Below are positions 14,806 through 23,166 of a stretch of 34,839 nucleotides of DNA, piece after piece (the first letter of the stretch is position 1; every line of letters starts with the position of its first letter). Source of the stretch: a bacterium (GTDB lineage: Bacteria > Bdellovibrionota > UBA2428); NCBI GenBank assembly GCA_009991595.1, contig JAACVK010000046.1, forward strand, positions 1-34,839, read 5' to 3'. Both the position numbers and the translations under genes were made by a program. The notes below the pieces were generated by a model. That model saw nothing but the letters and a program-made list of their open reading frames with translations, was not told the origin of the DNA and made no database searches.

Positions 14806-17316
14806 ATGATTGATCGAGCAACACTCTTTTTATACAAGAAGAATCGTCCAGTTACGCTACTCCCGCGCATCTTACTAATTGGCAGCATCGCCCTTGGCAT
14901 TAGTGCTCTTGTCACTTTGAAAAACTTTTCTAAACGCATTGAAAAGACGGTTCTTCAAGATTCAAAAAAGCTACTCACTGCTGACCTGCGTATTAGCTCT
15001 CGTCGGCCCTTTGAAGAGAAAGTCTATTCCCACCTCTTAAAGATGGGAAACCAGAGCTCTGATATCGTAAGGCAAACCGATTTTATTGGATCCATAATCC
15101 TCCCCGACTCGACAGGCAGCACAGCTATGTTGAGAGCCGTAGAAGGAAACTACCCGTTCTATGGCGAGTTAAAAACCTCTCCCCAACTAAAGATCGAAGA
15201 CCTCAGCCAAGAAGCTTCTGTCATCGTAGACAAATCACTACGAGCCAAAGGTTTTAAGCTTGGAGAGAAGATTCGAATTGGCTTGCTCGACTTTAAAATA
15301 TCAGCCTTTATAGAAGAAGAGCCACAAGCTCTAGCCACCGTTTTCGCAGTGGGACCGCGTATAGCCTTTCACCAAAAATACCTAGAAAGCACCGGATTGA
15401 CTGGAGTTGGATCAAGAGCCTTTCACTACTATCTTGTTCGAACAGCAAAGGATTTCGCTGTCTTTAGAGAAGAGTTTCGAAAAGGGATTCCCGAGCCCCA
15501 CGTCCGGATTCGAAGCCCAGAGAGGAGCAGCAACCAATCACAGAGAATTATTCAGAATCTAAACAGCTTTCTATCCCTAGTTGCACTTTGCGCCTTGTTT
15601 TTAGGTGCTATCGGCATTTTTAGTGTCTACAGAAGCCAACTCTACCAACGCCTCCCTTATGATTTAACCTTAAGGTGCATAGGCTTTAGCAAAAAACAAA
15701 TCCTAAGAAGCTATCTTCTCCTTGCAGCTGAAAGCGCAGCGCTAGGCGGTCTGCTCGGCTATTGTGCAGGTGCATTTTTAGAATCAAAAGTTGCTGATCT
15801 GGCACAAAAGATGTTTGAGGTTACCCTCTCTGAAATTCCATTCTCTAGCTCCTGGTTGTTTGCCAGCGCCATTACCGCCTCAAGCGTCTTTATCTCCATG
15901 TATTTCCCAGTGATTGAAGTCTTAAAAGTGCCTGTGACCGAAGCGATTCGCTCCTCTCAAAACTCAACCCCGAAATTAAGCCGAAAAGAAGTATTCTCAA
16001 TGTTTGCAGGAATCCTCTTGCTTATTTTATTCGTTGTTTCCTTTGACTGGAAGATGGCAACCGTATTTCTTGGCGCAATCGCATCCATTGCTCTTATTCT
16101 TAATTACCTAGGCCAACAAGGAGCCTCAACTCTCCACAAGTTTAAAGATAAGTTTTCATTTAGCGCTCGTATAGCCCTCAATTCTCTTGTGCGCTCTTGG
16201 TCTAAAACAAGGTATTTTGTGATTTCAGTTGGATTGAGCATTTTAGTTCTCTTGAGCGTTCTGATGCTTGGCTACTCTCTTCGAACCCAAATTGACCTCT
16301 CTCAAAGAATAGAGGCTCCAAACCTCTTTCTGTTGGGAGTTCAAGAACAGCAAAGAGAAAAAATTTCTGAACTACTAAGCAACGTTGAATTCACTCCAGT
16401 TATTCAGGCTCGACTACTCAGCTTGAAAGGCGAAGACATCATCGAGGATCGACTAGAAGATGACCAAGGAGTAGAAGACGACGACGAGAAACGCTTCCTT
16501 ACTCGTGAATACACACTCACCAAGAGAAGTCGCATTCAAAAAGGTGAAAAGCTATCCAAGGGCGACACTCTTTTTGCAAAAGGAAACCCCAACGTGGTTA
16601 GAGTCTCTTTAGAGGAAAGTTTCTCTTCGAGAGTGAATCTAAACATTGGCGATGCCTTTAAAATAAATTTAGCCGGCGTTCCCCTTGAAGCTCGCGTCGA
16701 CTCCTTAAGAAAGGTCGACTGGTGGAGTTTTAGACCCAACTTTTTCATTGTCTTGAACGAAGAAGACGTTGGAGGAGCACCTTTTAATTTCGTCGGCTCT
16801 GCAAGAGTCTCTCAAAGCGAGCTTCCCACTCTACAGACACGCCTACAGAAAGGCTTTCCCGAACTGAGCGTAATTGACGGAGAGTCTATAGCACTAAAAG
16901 TTTCCACCCTTTTAGATCGCCTTTCTTTTGCCATTCTCAGCCTAGGGCTATTTAGCATTGCCGCTTGCGTTTTAGTTTTCGTTGGAATGCTTCTAGCTAG
17001 ACAAAGAGAAAAACTTTCTCAGATCGCCCTACTCAAGTCACTGGGCGCTAGAAGTCCGGTCATTATAAAATCTCTGGCTTACGAATACATCTTCATGAGC
17101 TTTATCGCAACACTCGTAGGAGTCGCCATGTCACTCATTGTGGTGTCTCTAGTTTGTTTGTTTGCTCTAAAGATACCCTTTGCGCCTCCACCTTTCTGGA
17201 GCCTCTTAGTGGTCTCGTTCGCCTTGCCCACACTTCTAAGCCTGATCGCAATACTATTAGCCAGAAACTCACTGAGAAGCACTCCGGCTGACGTGCTTCG
17301 CTCCTCAGACAGCTAA
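14806..17316 (+). CDS. ybbP: FtsX/MacB-type ABC permease (YbbP-like)
   Basis: An 836-aa permease with about ten membrane helices. TM1 is near residue 20-42, followed by a large periplasmic domain, then a first FtsX core (about 255-375), two central helices (about 398-440), TM7 near 468, a second periplasmic domain with an acidic insertion (about 545-562), and a second FtsX core at 700-825. This duplicated FtsX layout is that of YbbP. With YbbA it forms a mechanotransmission-type ABC system; in E. coli it is linked to TesA and removal of hydrophobic compounds from the inner membrane. A short 14-bp gap indicates one operon with ybbA. The substrate in this organism is not shown. Confidence 0.88.
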   Translation: MIDRATLFLYKKNRPVTLLPRILLIGSIALGISALVTLKNFSKRIEKTVLQDSKKLLTADLRISSRRPFEEKVYSHLLKMGNQSSDIVRQTDFIGSIILPDSTGSTAMLRAVEGNYPFYGELKTSPQLKIEDLSQEASVIVDKSLRAKGFKLGEKIRIGLLDFKISAFIEEEPQALATVFAVGPRIAFHQKYLESTGLTGVGSRAFHYYLVRTAKDFAVFREEFRKGIPEPHVRIRSPERSSNQSQRIIQNLNSFLSLVALCALFLGAIGIFSVYRSQLYQRLPYDLTLRCIGFSKKQILRSYLLLAAESAALGGLLGYCAGAFLESKVADLAQKMFEVTLSEIPFSSSWLFASAITASSVFISMYFPVIEVLKVPVTEAIRSSQNSTPKLSRKEVFSMFAGILLLILFVVSFDWKMATVFLGAIASIALILNYLGQQGASTLHKFKDKFSFSARIALNSLVRSWSKTRYFVISVGLSILVLLSVLMLGYSLRTQIDLSQRIEAPNLFLLGVQEQQREKISELLSNVEFTPVIQARLLSLKGEDIIEDRLEDDQGVEDDDEKRFLTREYTLTKRSRIQKGEKLSKGDTLFAKGNPNVVRVSLEESFSSRVNLNIGDAFKINLAGVPLEARVDSLRKVDWWSFRPNFFIVLNEEDVGGAPFNFVGSARVSQSELPTLQTRLQKGFPELSVIDGESIALKVSTLLDRLSFAILSLGLFSIAACVLVFVGMLLARQREKLSQIALLKSLGARSPVIIKSLAYEYIFMSFIATLVGVAMSLIVVSLVCLFALKIPFAPPPFWSLLVVSFALPTLLSLIAILLARNSLRSTPADVLRSSDS

Positions 17317-17348
17317 CCCCTGTTTAAATTTAACCTACTTCTAAATTT

Positions 17349-18200
17349 CTACTTGTGCTTCCTTAACTTAGTTGAAGTGCCTTCATCACTCAGTCCTAGA
17401 CAAGTGTTCAAGGACTCAATCGCCTTAATAGTCAATTCTATATTCAAATTCGACTGCTCAAGCTCTCGTTTCCACTCAGGCAGTGGCCCTTTTTTCTTTA
17501 TAATGGCCAGCACACTATCTCTGCGATTTTCATAAGAAAGAAGATCCAACTCTAACTCTCGACGAATAGAAGAAACTCGCTCAAAGGCTAGACACATGCT
17601 GTAGTCCTTCTTTGCGCCTGGGCCTGAGGCCATAATGTCTTCTTTAATACCTTCGACACTCTTTAAAGCATGGGCACGAGATTTTTCTCTACGGGAAGTG
17701 TCGTAATGGTCAGAAAACATTCTTTCAAATGCAAATTGATAGGAAGATTTATAGGTATCAAAAACCTTTTGACTTCTTTCCATTAGCTGTAGCGCAAATT
17801 GACGGGATCTTTCTCTTCTAGAACTATCGTAAAGATCGTCATACAAAATCATTTCGGCATAGTTATAAGCGTCTTCAAGGCGATCTAATTGTTCGTCATC
17901 TTTTAGAAACAGAGCCTTCGCAAGCTCAAAAGACTTCGACCTTGCCGAAGCATCATAAAGATCGTCAAACAAGCTCGTTTTGGCAAAATTATAGACACGA
18001 GCAAAAGCATCTAAATCTGATTGAGTGTATTCTTTCATACTCTCTGCAAATTCAATGGACTTAGTCCGCTTGCTGCTATCATATTGATCATCAAACAAAC
18101 TCTTTTCGGCATACGAATAGGCATTCTCAAAAACACTTCCGGCAAAGGCAGCACCGCCCGCCAGGAACGCTACTCCAAGGGTAAACACTCTTAAATTCAT
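17349..18200 (-). CDS. Secreted protein with four 42-residue repeats, unknown function
   Basis: 283 aa from the second of two adjacent ATGs (AGGAG sits 6 nt before it, 3 nt before the first). It has a signal peptide ending near AFA-GS. Four repeats follow with Tyr at 28, 70, 112 and 154, an exact 42-residue step; each reads roughly Y-x-[YF]-A-x3-[LM]-[FY]-x-D-x-YD-x-S-x-R-x2-S-x3-A. After the repeats comes a helical region (about 195-265) with two Cys (near 202 and 266), then a basic tail. I recognise no family; helical repeats forming a solenoid or oligomer are plausible. It lies 33 bp upstream (5') of ftsK's 3' end side and on the same strand, so it is transcribed after ftsK. Confidence 0.72.
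   Translation of the reverse strand: MNLRVFTLGVAFLAGGAAFAGSVFENAYSYAEKSLFDDQYDSSKRTKSIEFAESMKEYTQSDLDAFARVYNFAKTSLFDDLYDASARSKSFELAKALFLKDDEQLDRLEDAYNYAEMILYDDLYDSSRRERSRQFALQLMERSQKVFDTYKSSYQFAFERMFSDHYDTSRREKSRAHALKSVEGIKEDIMASGPGAKKDYSMCLAFERVSSIRRELELDLLSYENRRDSVLAIIKKKGPLPEWKRELEQSNLNIELTIKAIESLNTCLGLSDEGTSTKLRKHK
17664..18128 (-). repeat. Four in-frame 126-bp coding repeats
   Basis: The DNA encodes four copies of a 42-residue unit with no insertions or deletions between copies. The strongest block in each is L/M-F/Y-x-D-x-Y-D-x-S-x-R. Nucleotide identity between copies is only partial, so the duplication is old enough to have diverged while the period was kept. Confidence 0.75.
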
Positions 18201-18236
18201 CATTCTCTCCTCATTCTACTTTTGTAAAAACAAAAA

Positions 18237-20378
18237 CTATTTCTTAATTGAGGCCACAACAGCGTTCACGTCACTCTCAGAAAGGAACGCCCCTTGAAGG
18301 CGTTGAATACTTTTACCGTTTGGAAGATAAAGCATGTCACCGTTGCCCAAAAGCTTCTCGGCACCGCTTTGATCGAGAATAGTTCTAGAATCAATATTAG
18401 AAGAAACCTTGAAAGATATTCGAGTTGGAAAGTTCGTCTTAATCAAACCCGTTACGATGTCAGCAGAAGGTCTTTGAGTGCAAAGCACTAAGTGAATACC
18501 AGCCGCACGAGCCTTTTGAGCTATTCTTGTGATTGGAATCTCAACTTCTTTTCCTTGTGTAATCATCAAATCGGCAAGCTCATCAATGACGATCACTAAA
18601 TAAGGCATATGCTCCCAGTTCCAGTCAATCTTGCGGCCAAGAGTTCCCTCAACCCGCTTCTTGGAAACTTTTTTAATTTTCTCGTTAAAGGATTCAAGAT
18701 TCCTTGCACCCATTTCGGAGAAAATTTGATAACGCTTATCCATTTCCTTTTCAGCCCACACCAATGCATCTTTTGCTTCTTCGACATCGGAAATAACTGG
18801 GACAGCCAAGTGAGGAATCTCGTTGTAGGGAGTTAACTCGATCATTTTAGGATCGACCATGATCATTCGAAGGTCTTTAGGCGACTTTGAGTAAAGCAAG
18901 CTGCTAATGAGCGTGTTTACGAAGACACTTTTTCCAGAGCCTGTAGTTCCCGAAACCAACATGTGGGGCATGGCTGAAAGATCAGAGACGATCATTTTAT
19001 TAGATACGTCTTGTCCGATAACGATTGGCAAGTTCATACCCTTTCCAACTTTAGCGAGTTCATCTAAGCCCGTAGCAAAAGAAAGAATGGAAGTGTCTTC
19101 GTTAGGAACTTCAATCCCAACAGTTGTCTTTCCTGGAATGGGAGCCAATATTCGAATAGAAGGTGCACCCAATAAAAGAGCCAAATCTGAACCAAGACCA
19201 CTTATCTTGCTCAATTTAATTCCTGAGTCAGGCAAAAACTCAAACATGGTCAGTCTAATGCCTGGGTGAATATCCGTTACTTTACCGTTCACACCAAAAC
19301 TAGTGAGGCGCTCTTCAATGACTTTTGCCTTCTCGGCTAGGTCTTTTTTAGAAGGAGTTTTAATTTTAGATTGTTTTGTAACTAAATTTTTAGAAGGATT
19401 TGCATAGCGCTTCGTATAGGCCTTTAGATCAACACTATATTCCTTTTCCACTGGCTCAGATTCAACCTTTAAGGTTTCTTCAAGCACATCAACCGATTCT
19501 ACGACTTCAACTTTTGCTTTCCTTTTACGGCGAGCAGGCTTTTGCTCTGAAGCTTCACTTTCGGAAACTTCATGACTTGCTTCCTCTTCAACTTTAACAG
19601 CGCGAAGCTTTCTCTCTTTAACGGGCTCTTCTCTTTCGAAGGATTCTTCGGAATGAGTCCTATCAGGTGCATTTACCACACGGCTTGTTTTGGCGACTCC
19701 GCTAAAGGTGTGCTCACGAGTAAGCTCTTCTTCTTCAAATTCGGAAAAATGCTCTCTTTTAATGGCAGAGGCTCTTGGAGCTTGAACACTTTTCTTTTGA
19801 AAATCAGTCCAGGCACTAGAAGCGAGCCTTGAAACTCCCGCCACACCGGCCACACAAAGTCCAACCACATCAACCCAACCACCAAGAATGGTCACGGCCA
19901 ATACGAACAGTGTTATTGCGCTTAAGGAACCGTAGATTCCAAACATTTCAAATAAAGCAAAGCCCAAGCTGCGGCCAACGTCACCACCGAGACCGGCTTG
20001 AAGAGTTTTTCCCAATCCGTAGTAGGCTTCTAAAACCCCCAAAAGGACCGCTGAAATCATGCCCAAAAAAGCGAAACTCAAAAATTTCAAAACGTGGAAG
20101 TCGTAACTTCGAAGAGCTTGTCTGAACTCCTCGAACCTTTGAATAACGACAACTAAGTAGCTTGCATAGAAAATGGGCAGCAAAAAGGCCGCTAAGCCTA
20201 CACTCTCGAAAACACTTCTAAAGAATGCACTTCCGCCCGTTCCAAGCCAGGTCTGTAGGACAGCTGGCTCAACCGTTAGATAAAGGATGTTTCCAATCAA
20301 GAGTAAGGGGGTGCCCAAGAGTAGGCACAAAAAACTAAGTTCTTGAAAACGTGTCTCTAGTCGCGAAAGTAGGTTCAT
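18237..20378 (-). CDS. ftsK: FtsK/SpoIIIE DNA translocase without the gamma domain
   Basis: A 713-aa protein with four N-terminal membrane helices (about 15-190), an acidic/charged linker (200-310), then the alpha-beta motor domains. Visible motifs are Walker A GTTGSGKS (about 473-480), MVDPKMIELTPYN, Walker B VIVIDELADLM, and QRPSADIVTGLIKTNFPTRISF, all diagnostic for FtsK. It moves double-stranded DNA at the septum during chromosome segregation. The chain stops at DVNAVVASIKK, exactly where the gamma winged-helix domain usually begins, so sequence-directed (KOPS-like) loading and XerD activation by gamma are not expected from this polypeptide. There is no clear ribosome-binding site before ATG 20378. 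Confidence 0.93.
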   Translation of the reverse strand: MNLLSRLETRFQELSFLCLLLGTPLLLIGNILYLTVEPAVLQTWLGTGGSAFFRSVFESVGLAAFLLPIFYASYLVVVIQRFEEFRQALRSYDFHVLKFLSFAFLGMISAVLLGVLEAYYGLGKTLQAGLGGDVGRSLGFALFEMFGIYGSLSAITLFVLAVTILGGWVDVVGLCVAGVAGVSRLASSAWTDFQKKSVQAPRASAIKREHFSEFEEEELTREHTFSGVAKTSRVVNAPDRTHSEESFEREEPVKERKLRAVKVEEEASHEVSESEASEQKPARRKRKAKVEVVESVDVLEETLKVESEPVEKEYSVDLKAYTKRYANPSKNLVTKQSKIKTPSKKDLAEKAKVIEERLTSFGVNGKVTDIHPGIRLTMFEFLPDSGIKLSKISGLGSDLALLLGAPSIRILAPIPGKTTVGIEVPNEDTSILSFATGLDELAKVGKGMNLPIVIGQDVSNKMIVSDLSAMPHMLVSGTTGSGKSVFVNTLISSLLYSKSPKDLRMIMVDPKMIELTPYNEIPHLAVPVISDVEEAKDALVWAEKEMDKRYQIFSEMGARNLESFNEKIKKVSKKRVEGTLGRKIDWNWEHMPYLVIVIDELADLMITQGKEVEIPITRIAQKARAAGIHLVLCTQRPSADIVTGLIKTNFPTRISFKVSSNIDSRTILDQSGAEKLLGNGDMLYLPNGKSIQRLQGAFLSESDVNAVVASIKK

Positions 20379-20805
20379 CAGTAGATTAAAAGCAAGAGGC
20401 AGACCAGCCGCAGAATAGGCTTAAATAAATGATTTTATTCCATTATACCGACGATCTGTTTGAAGTTTAGGCAAAAAACTACATTTTACGCGAGTCAGCT
20501 ATCAAAAGATTAGTCAGCCTGCACTGTTTCGCAAAAGCGACGGCCTCACCTTTGCGAAACGGTGAGTTATCAACGTAATTGCCCATAGACAAGGAGACTT
20601 AGCTTTCCAGCAAACATGCAAAGGAAAAAGAAAATGAAGCACAAATCAAATTCGATTGCGCAAAGACCGCTAGAAGCTAGATAGATCCTTGAATGAAGTA
20701 GAAGAGTTAGTGAATTAGATGGAAGGTGTGCCCCTCAAACCTCATCCTTGTTGTGAGCGAAAATAGTCATCGCCTGGACCGAATATTTTATATAACAACT
20801 TTTGC
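20379..20805. other. 427-bp divergent intergenic region (ftsK / lactate permease)
   Basis: This is the longest gene-free stretch in the window. It holds the dyad at 20522-20564 and an AT-rich tract near 20783-20797 (TATTTTATATAAC) that may be the -10 region for the permease. A 16-codon ORF (20634-20684, preceded by AAAGGAA) is visible but too short to support as a gene. No tRNA or riboswitch structure is evident. Confidence 0.5.
20522..20564. repeat. 14-bp inverted repeat, GTTTCGCAAA core
   Basis: CACTGTTTCGCAAA (20522-20535) pairs with TTTGCGAAACGGTG (20551-20564) with one T-G wobble across a 15-nt spacer. No T-run follows on either strand, so it is not a standard terminator. It could be a two-site operator or part of a structured RNA between ftsK and the permease. 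Confidence 0.55.
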
Positions 20806-22302
20806 ATGTTACTTGCCGCACTTATTTCACCATTTATTCTGCAGTTAACTATGGTTCTCATAGCACGGCGCCCCTTATGGATAAGTGCGGCTTCTTCTTT
20901 TGCTTTAGCGGTGTTTCTTTGGCCTCAAGTTTCTTTTCTCGATAGCTCATTACTAGTAACAGCGCTATTGCGAGCCTTTGTCCTCTCTTTCGAGGTGGGC
21001 CTTATCCTCTTAGGCGCCATCGCCTTTCTTGAGTGCATGCAATTAAAAGGAGTTACGGTATCTATTCGGCAAGCTCTCGGGCAGTTTACTCAAGGCAATT
21101 TAGGCCTCGAGGCCTTGTTGTTGGCTTGGTTTTTTTGTGGCTTTTTAGAGGGGGCTGCAGGTTTTGGAGCACCAGCAGCCTTGATTGCCCCACTGCTAGT
21201 CAGCCTGGGGTTTCACCCTGTCATCGCAGCCGTGCTTCCTCTTGTAGGAGACAGTGCTGCGGTTCCCTTTGGGGCTGTCGGCACCCCCATACGCCTGGGT
21301 TTTTCAGGTCTTGCCGCTGATAGCGCTGCGATCTATGGAGCAGGCATCAATGTTTTTGCAGGACTTGTGCCCCCTCTAGCTATTTTTTATCTCGCATGGA
21401 AAACACATCCTCGAAAATCAATAAACCTTTCTTTACAGCGTGGCTTATTCTTGGCTTTAATTGCCGGACTCTGTTTTACTCTTCCAGCTTTTGTTCTTTC
21501 GTGGTTTGGACCTGAGCTTCCCTCTCTTGCTGGATCTCTAATTGGCATGTCGATCTTCTGCTTTTTCCTTTTGAGACGTAAGAGGGAAACTTTTGCAGAA
21601 AAGTCCGCCACTATTAACACCTGGGTAATCATGGGAACCCTAGTTCGTTCTTTTTCTCCATATTTGTGGGTGTGTGCTTTCCTTTTGCTGGCAAAGATCG
21701 CCTTGTTGAACCTAACAATAAAGATAGAATTCTTAGGTCATATTCAAGATATTGCAGTATTTCAGCCTGGATTGGTTTTTTTAATAGCCATAGCTTTTTT
21801 TGCCATGGATCACCCTCGGAATAGCTTTGGAGAAATTATAGCCATATTGAAAAAGGCTGCGGGACGCCTGCCTAAAGTTTTGCTTGCCATCTTCTGCATG
21901 GCAGGTCTGGCACAAATGCTTCTTTGTGGCCTCACTTCTCAATTCGCCCTTTTTGAGCTTATTGACTCACCTTGGGCTCAAACCCTCCTGATTATTGTTG
22001 CTCCAATTGCAGGAGCTGCAGGCTCTTTTGTTACAGGAAGCGCTACGGTTTCTAATTTACTCGTTGGCCCCCTTCTCTCACAAAGCAGTCTAATCTTGGC
22101 AGCTAATGCAAGTCTCGTATTAGGCCTTCAGTTGGTAGGCGCTGGTGCCGGGAACATGGTTTCACTTCAAAACTTGGCGGCCGTTCAAGCAACGGTAGGA
22201 CTGGTTAATCAAGAACGCAACTTACTTAAGTATTTATGGTGGCCTTGCGCACTCTCTCTGGGAGTGGCCATTTCGATCGCACTGTTGCTCAACCTTGTCT
22301 AA
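20806..22302 (+). CDS. L-lactate permease family transporter
   Basis: A 498-aa polytopic protein with about 12-13 membrane helices. The family core is visible: FLEGAAGFGAPAALIAPLLVSLGF followed by LPLVGDSAAVPFGAVGTPI, and near the C-terminus a GAAGSFVTGSATVSNLLVGP segment and GAGAGNMVSLQN, all typical of LctP/LldP/GlcA proteins. These take up L-lactate, D-lactate or glycolate with protons; the substrate is not decided here, and no lactate dehydrogenase is next to it. There is no Shine-Dalgarno before the ATG and an AT-rich -10-like tract ends about 10 nt upstream, so a very short or leaderless transcript is possible. Length is slightly below the usual 530-560. Confidence 0.9.
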   Translation: MLLAALISPFILQLTMVLIARRPLWISAASSFALAVFLWPQVSFLDSSLLVTALLRAFVLSFEVGLILLGAIAFLECMQLKGVTVSIRQALGQFTQGNLGLEALLLAWFFCGFLEGAAGFGAPAALIAPLLVSLGFHPVIAAVLPLVGDSAAVPFGAVGTPIRLGFSGLAADSAAIYGAGINVFAGLVPPLAIFYLAWKTHPRKSINLSLQRGLFLALIAGLCFTLPAFVLSWFGPELPSLAGSLIGMSIFCFFLLRRKRETFAEKSATINTWVIMGTLVRSFSPYLWVCAFLLLAKIALLNLTIKIEFLGHIQDIAVFQPGLVFLIAIAFFAMDHPRNSFGEIIAILKKAAGRLPKVLLAIFCMAGLAQMLLCGLTSQFALFELIDSPWAQTLLIIVAPIAGAAGSFVTGSATVSNLLVGPLLSQSSLILAANASLVLGLQLVGAGAGNMVSLQNLAAVQATVGLVNQERNLLKYLWWPCALSLGVAISIALLLNLV

Positions 22303-22369
22303 GCCAATTCACCTCTAGGCCAGTGTTGCGTTGACCCCTCCGCCCACTCTTTAGGCTATGCTTTTACCA

Positions 22370-22396
22370 CTAGCAATGGGCTTTAGTTTTTGCTAG
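22370..22396 (+). repeat. Short hairpin just before the small hairpin-protein gene
   Basis: CTAGCAA (22370-22376) pairs perfectly with TTGCTAG (22390-22396) over a 13-nt loop. It ends 11 nt before the ATG at 22408. It is either the tail of the permease transcript or a 5' leader element; with no T-run it is a weak terminator candidate. Confidence 0.4.
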
Positions 22397-22407
22397 ATGC
22401 ATCTCTG

Positions 22408-22629
22408 ATGAAAAAAGAAAGCATTGAACACAAATTTCAATACCATCCACTTGATAAACCGGAACAAAGGCTGAAGGTCGACGAGATCTACAAACAGGCT
22501 TGGACTTATGCTCAGTTTTTAATGGACAATATCCCCGAGAGTTCAAATCGCGATATTGCAATAAAGTCAGTCAAAGACTCCATTTTATATTCTGTCGAAG
22601 CTTTACGGGAATGCGAAACAAAAGTTTAA
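22408..22629 (+). CDS. Small Acb2/Tad1-like hairpin-domain protein (tentative)
   Basis: 73 aa from ATG 22408; an in-frame TTG at 22390 would add six residues. The sequence has F-YHP near the N-terminus, then a long helix with EQRLKVDEIYKQAWTYAQFL, a turn NIPESSNRD, and a second helix AIKSVKDSILYSVEALREC. This F-YHP / A---A / P-S--R--A layout is the pattern I associate with the Acb2/Tad1-like hairpin family, whose phage members form oligomers that sequester cyclic nucleotide signals of CBASS or Thoeris defence. The typical terminal MWANAAIAR is degenerate here (ILYSVEALR), so nucleotide binding is unproven. No phage genes are nearby. Ribosome-binding site is weak. The alternative reading is a generic helical-hairpin small protein. 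Confidence 0.5.
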   Translation: MKKESIEHKFQYHPLDKPEQRLKVDEIYKQAWTYAQFLMDNIPESSNRDIAIKSVKDSILYSVEALRECETKV

Positions 22630-22716
22630 ACCCTTAGTCTACAACGCATCCCAGAAATCAACCCTCGGGCTAATAATAGGAGCCCTCTCGAACATCTTAA
22701 ACGCTAGACCAATAGA

Positions 22717-23010
22717 CTATCGTCCACGAATGTAGCAGTCACCGTAAACACTTGCGCGACAAGTGTAATCGTCTCGAGAACCGGGTTTCTTCTGACAATT
22801 ACACGAACGTTCTCGAACATATTCTAGGTAGCCACGACGACTTGAACACTCAGAAGCAGCATCATCTTCCGCGCGATCACAAGCAGCTCGCTTATCACCA
22901 TGAGTGGTTCCACCAACTCCATTACCCACAACCGTTATGACTCTATCATGACCGGCAAAGGCCGCACCCGAAAACAATACACTAGCAAGAATTAACGTTA
23001 AAAATTTCAT
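22717..23010 (-). CDS. Small secreted six-cysteine protein
   Basis: 97 aa with a clear signal peptide (MKFLTLILASVLFSGAAFA-GHD) and a strong ribosome-binding site (GGAGG, 6 nt). The mature chain of about 78 residues has six Cys (AACDRA, ASECSS, RSCNC, YTCRA, GDCYI), enough for three disulfides, a Gly-rich GNGVGGTTHGD segment and a basic C-terminus. I recognise no family. A plausible promoter lies upstream on the minus strand (TATAGG near 23051, preceded by a GA-rich run). It stands as a single gene between the hairpin protein and the aminopeptidase. Confidence 0.7.
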   Translation of the reverse strand: MKFLTLILASVLFSGAAFAGHDRVITVVGNGVGGTTHGDKRAACDRAEDDAASECSSRRGYLEYVRERSCNCQKKPGSRDDYTCRASVYGDCYIRGR

Positions 23011-23166
23011 TTGATTCCTCCATCACCCCAATAGGACAAGGTGCATCCTATATGAGTGAGAGAGAGAGTTAACTTAAAATTTCTAGGAAAGTGTAAAACT
23101 CACCCATAAGACGCAAAGCATCTTGGTTCAAAAGCATAAACTCTGGTTCAAAATCAAAACAGACTC

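Noticed and set aside
20634-20684. 16-codon ORF in the ftsK/permease gap
   Set aside because: It has an AAAGGAA-like site but is too short and undistinguished to call without expression or conservation data.
22640-22716. Weak GGGCT/AGCCC hairpin after the small hairpin-protein gene
   Set aside because: A 5-bp stem without a clear T-run is not enough to call a terminator.
23051-23077. GA-rich run GAGTGAGAGAGAGAG upstream of the six-Cys gene
   Set aside because: A simple low-complexity stretch; no structure or repeat family could be assigned.
23124-23153. Direct repeat TGGTTCAAAA, two copies 20 bp apart
   Set aside because: Only two copies downstream of the aminopeptidase gene; not a CRISPR array and not placed like an operator.
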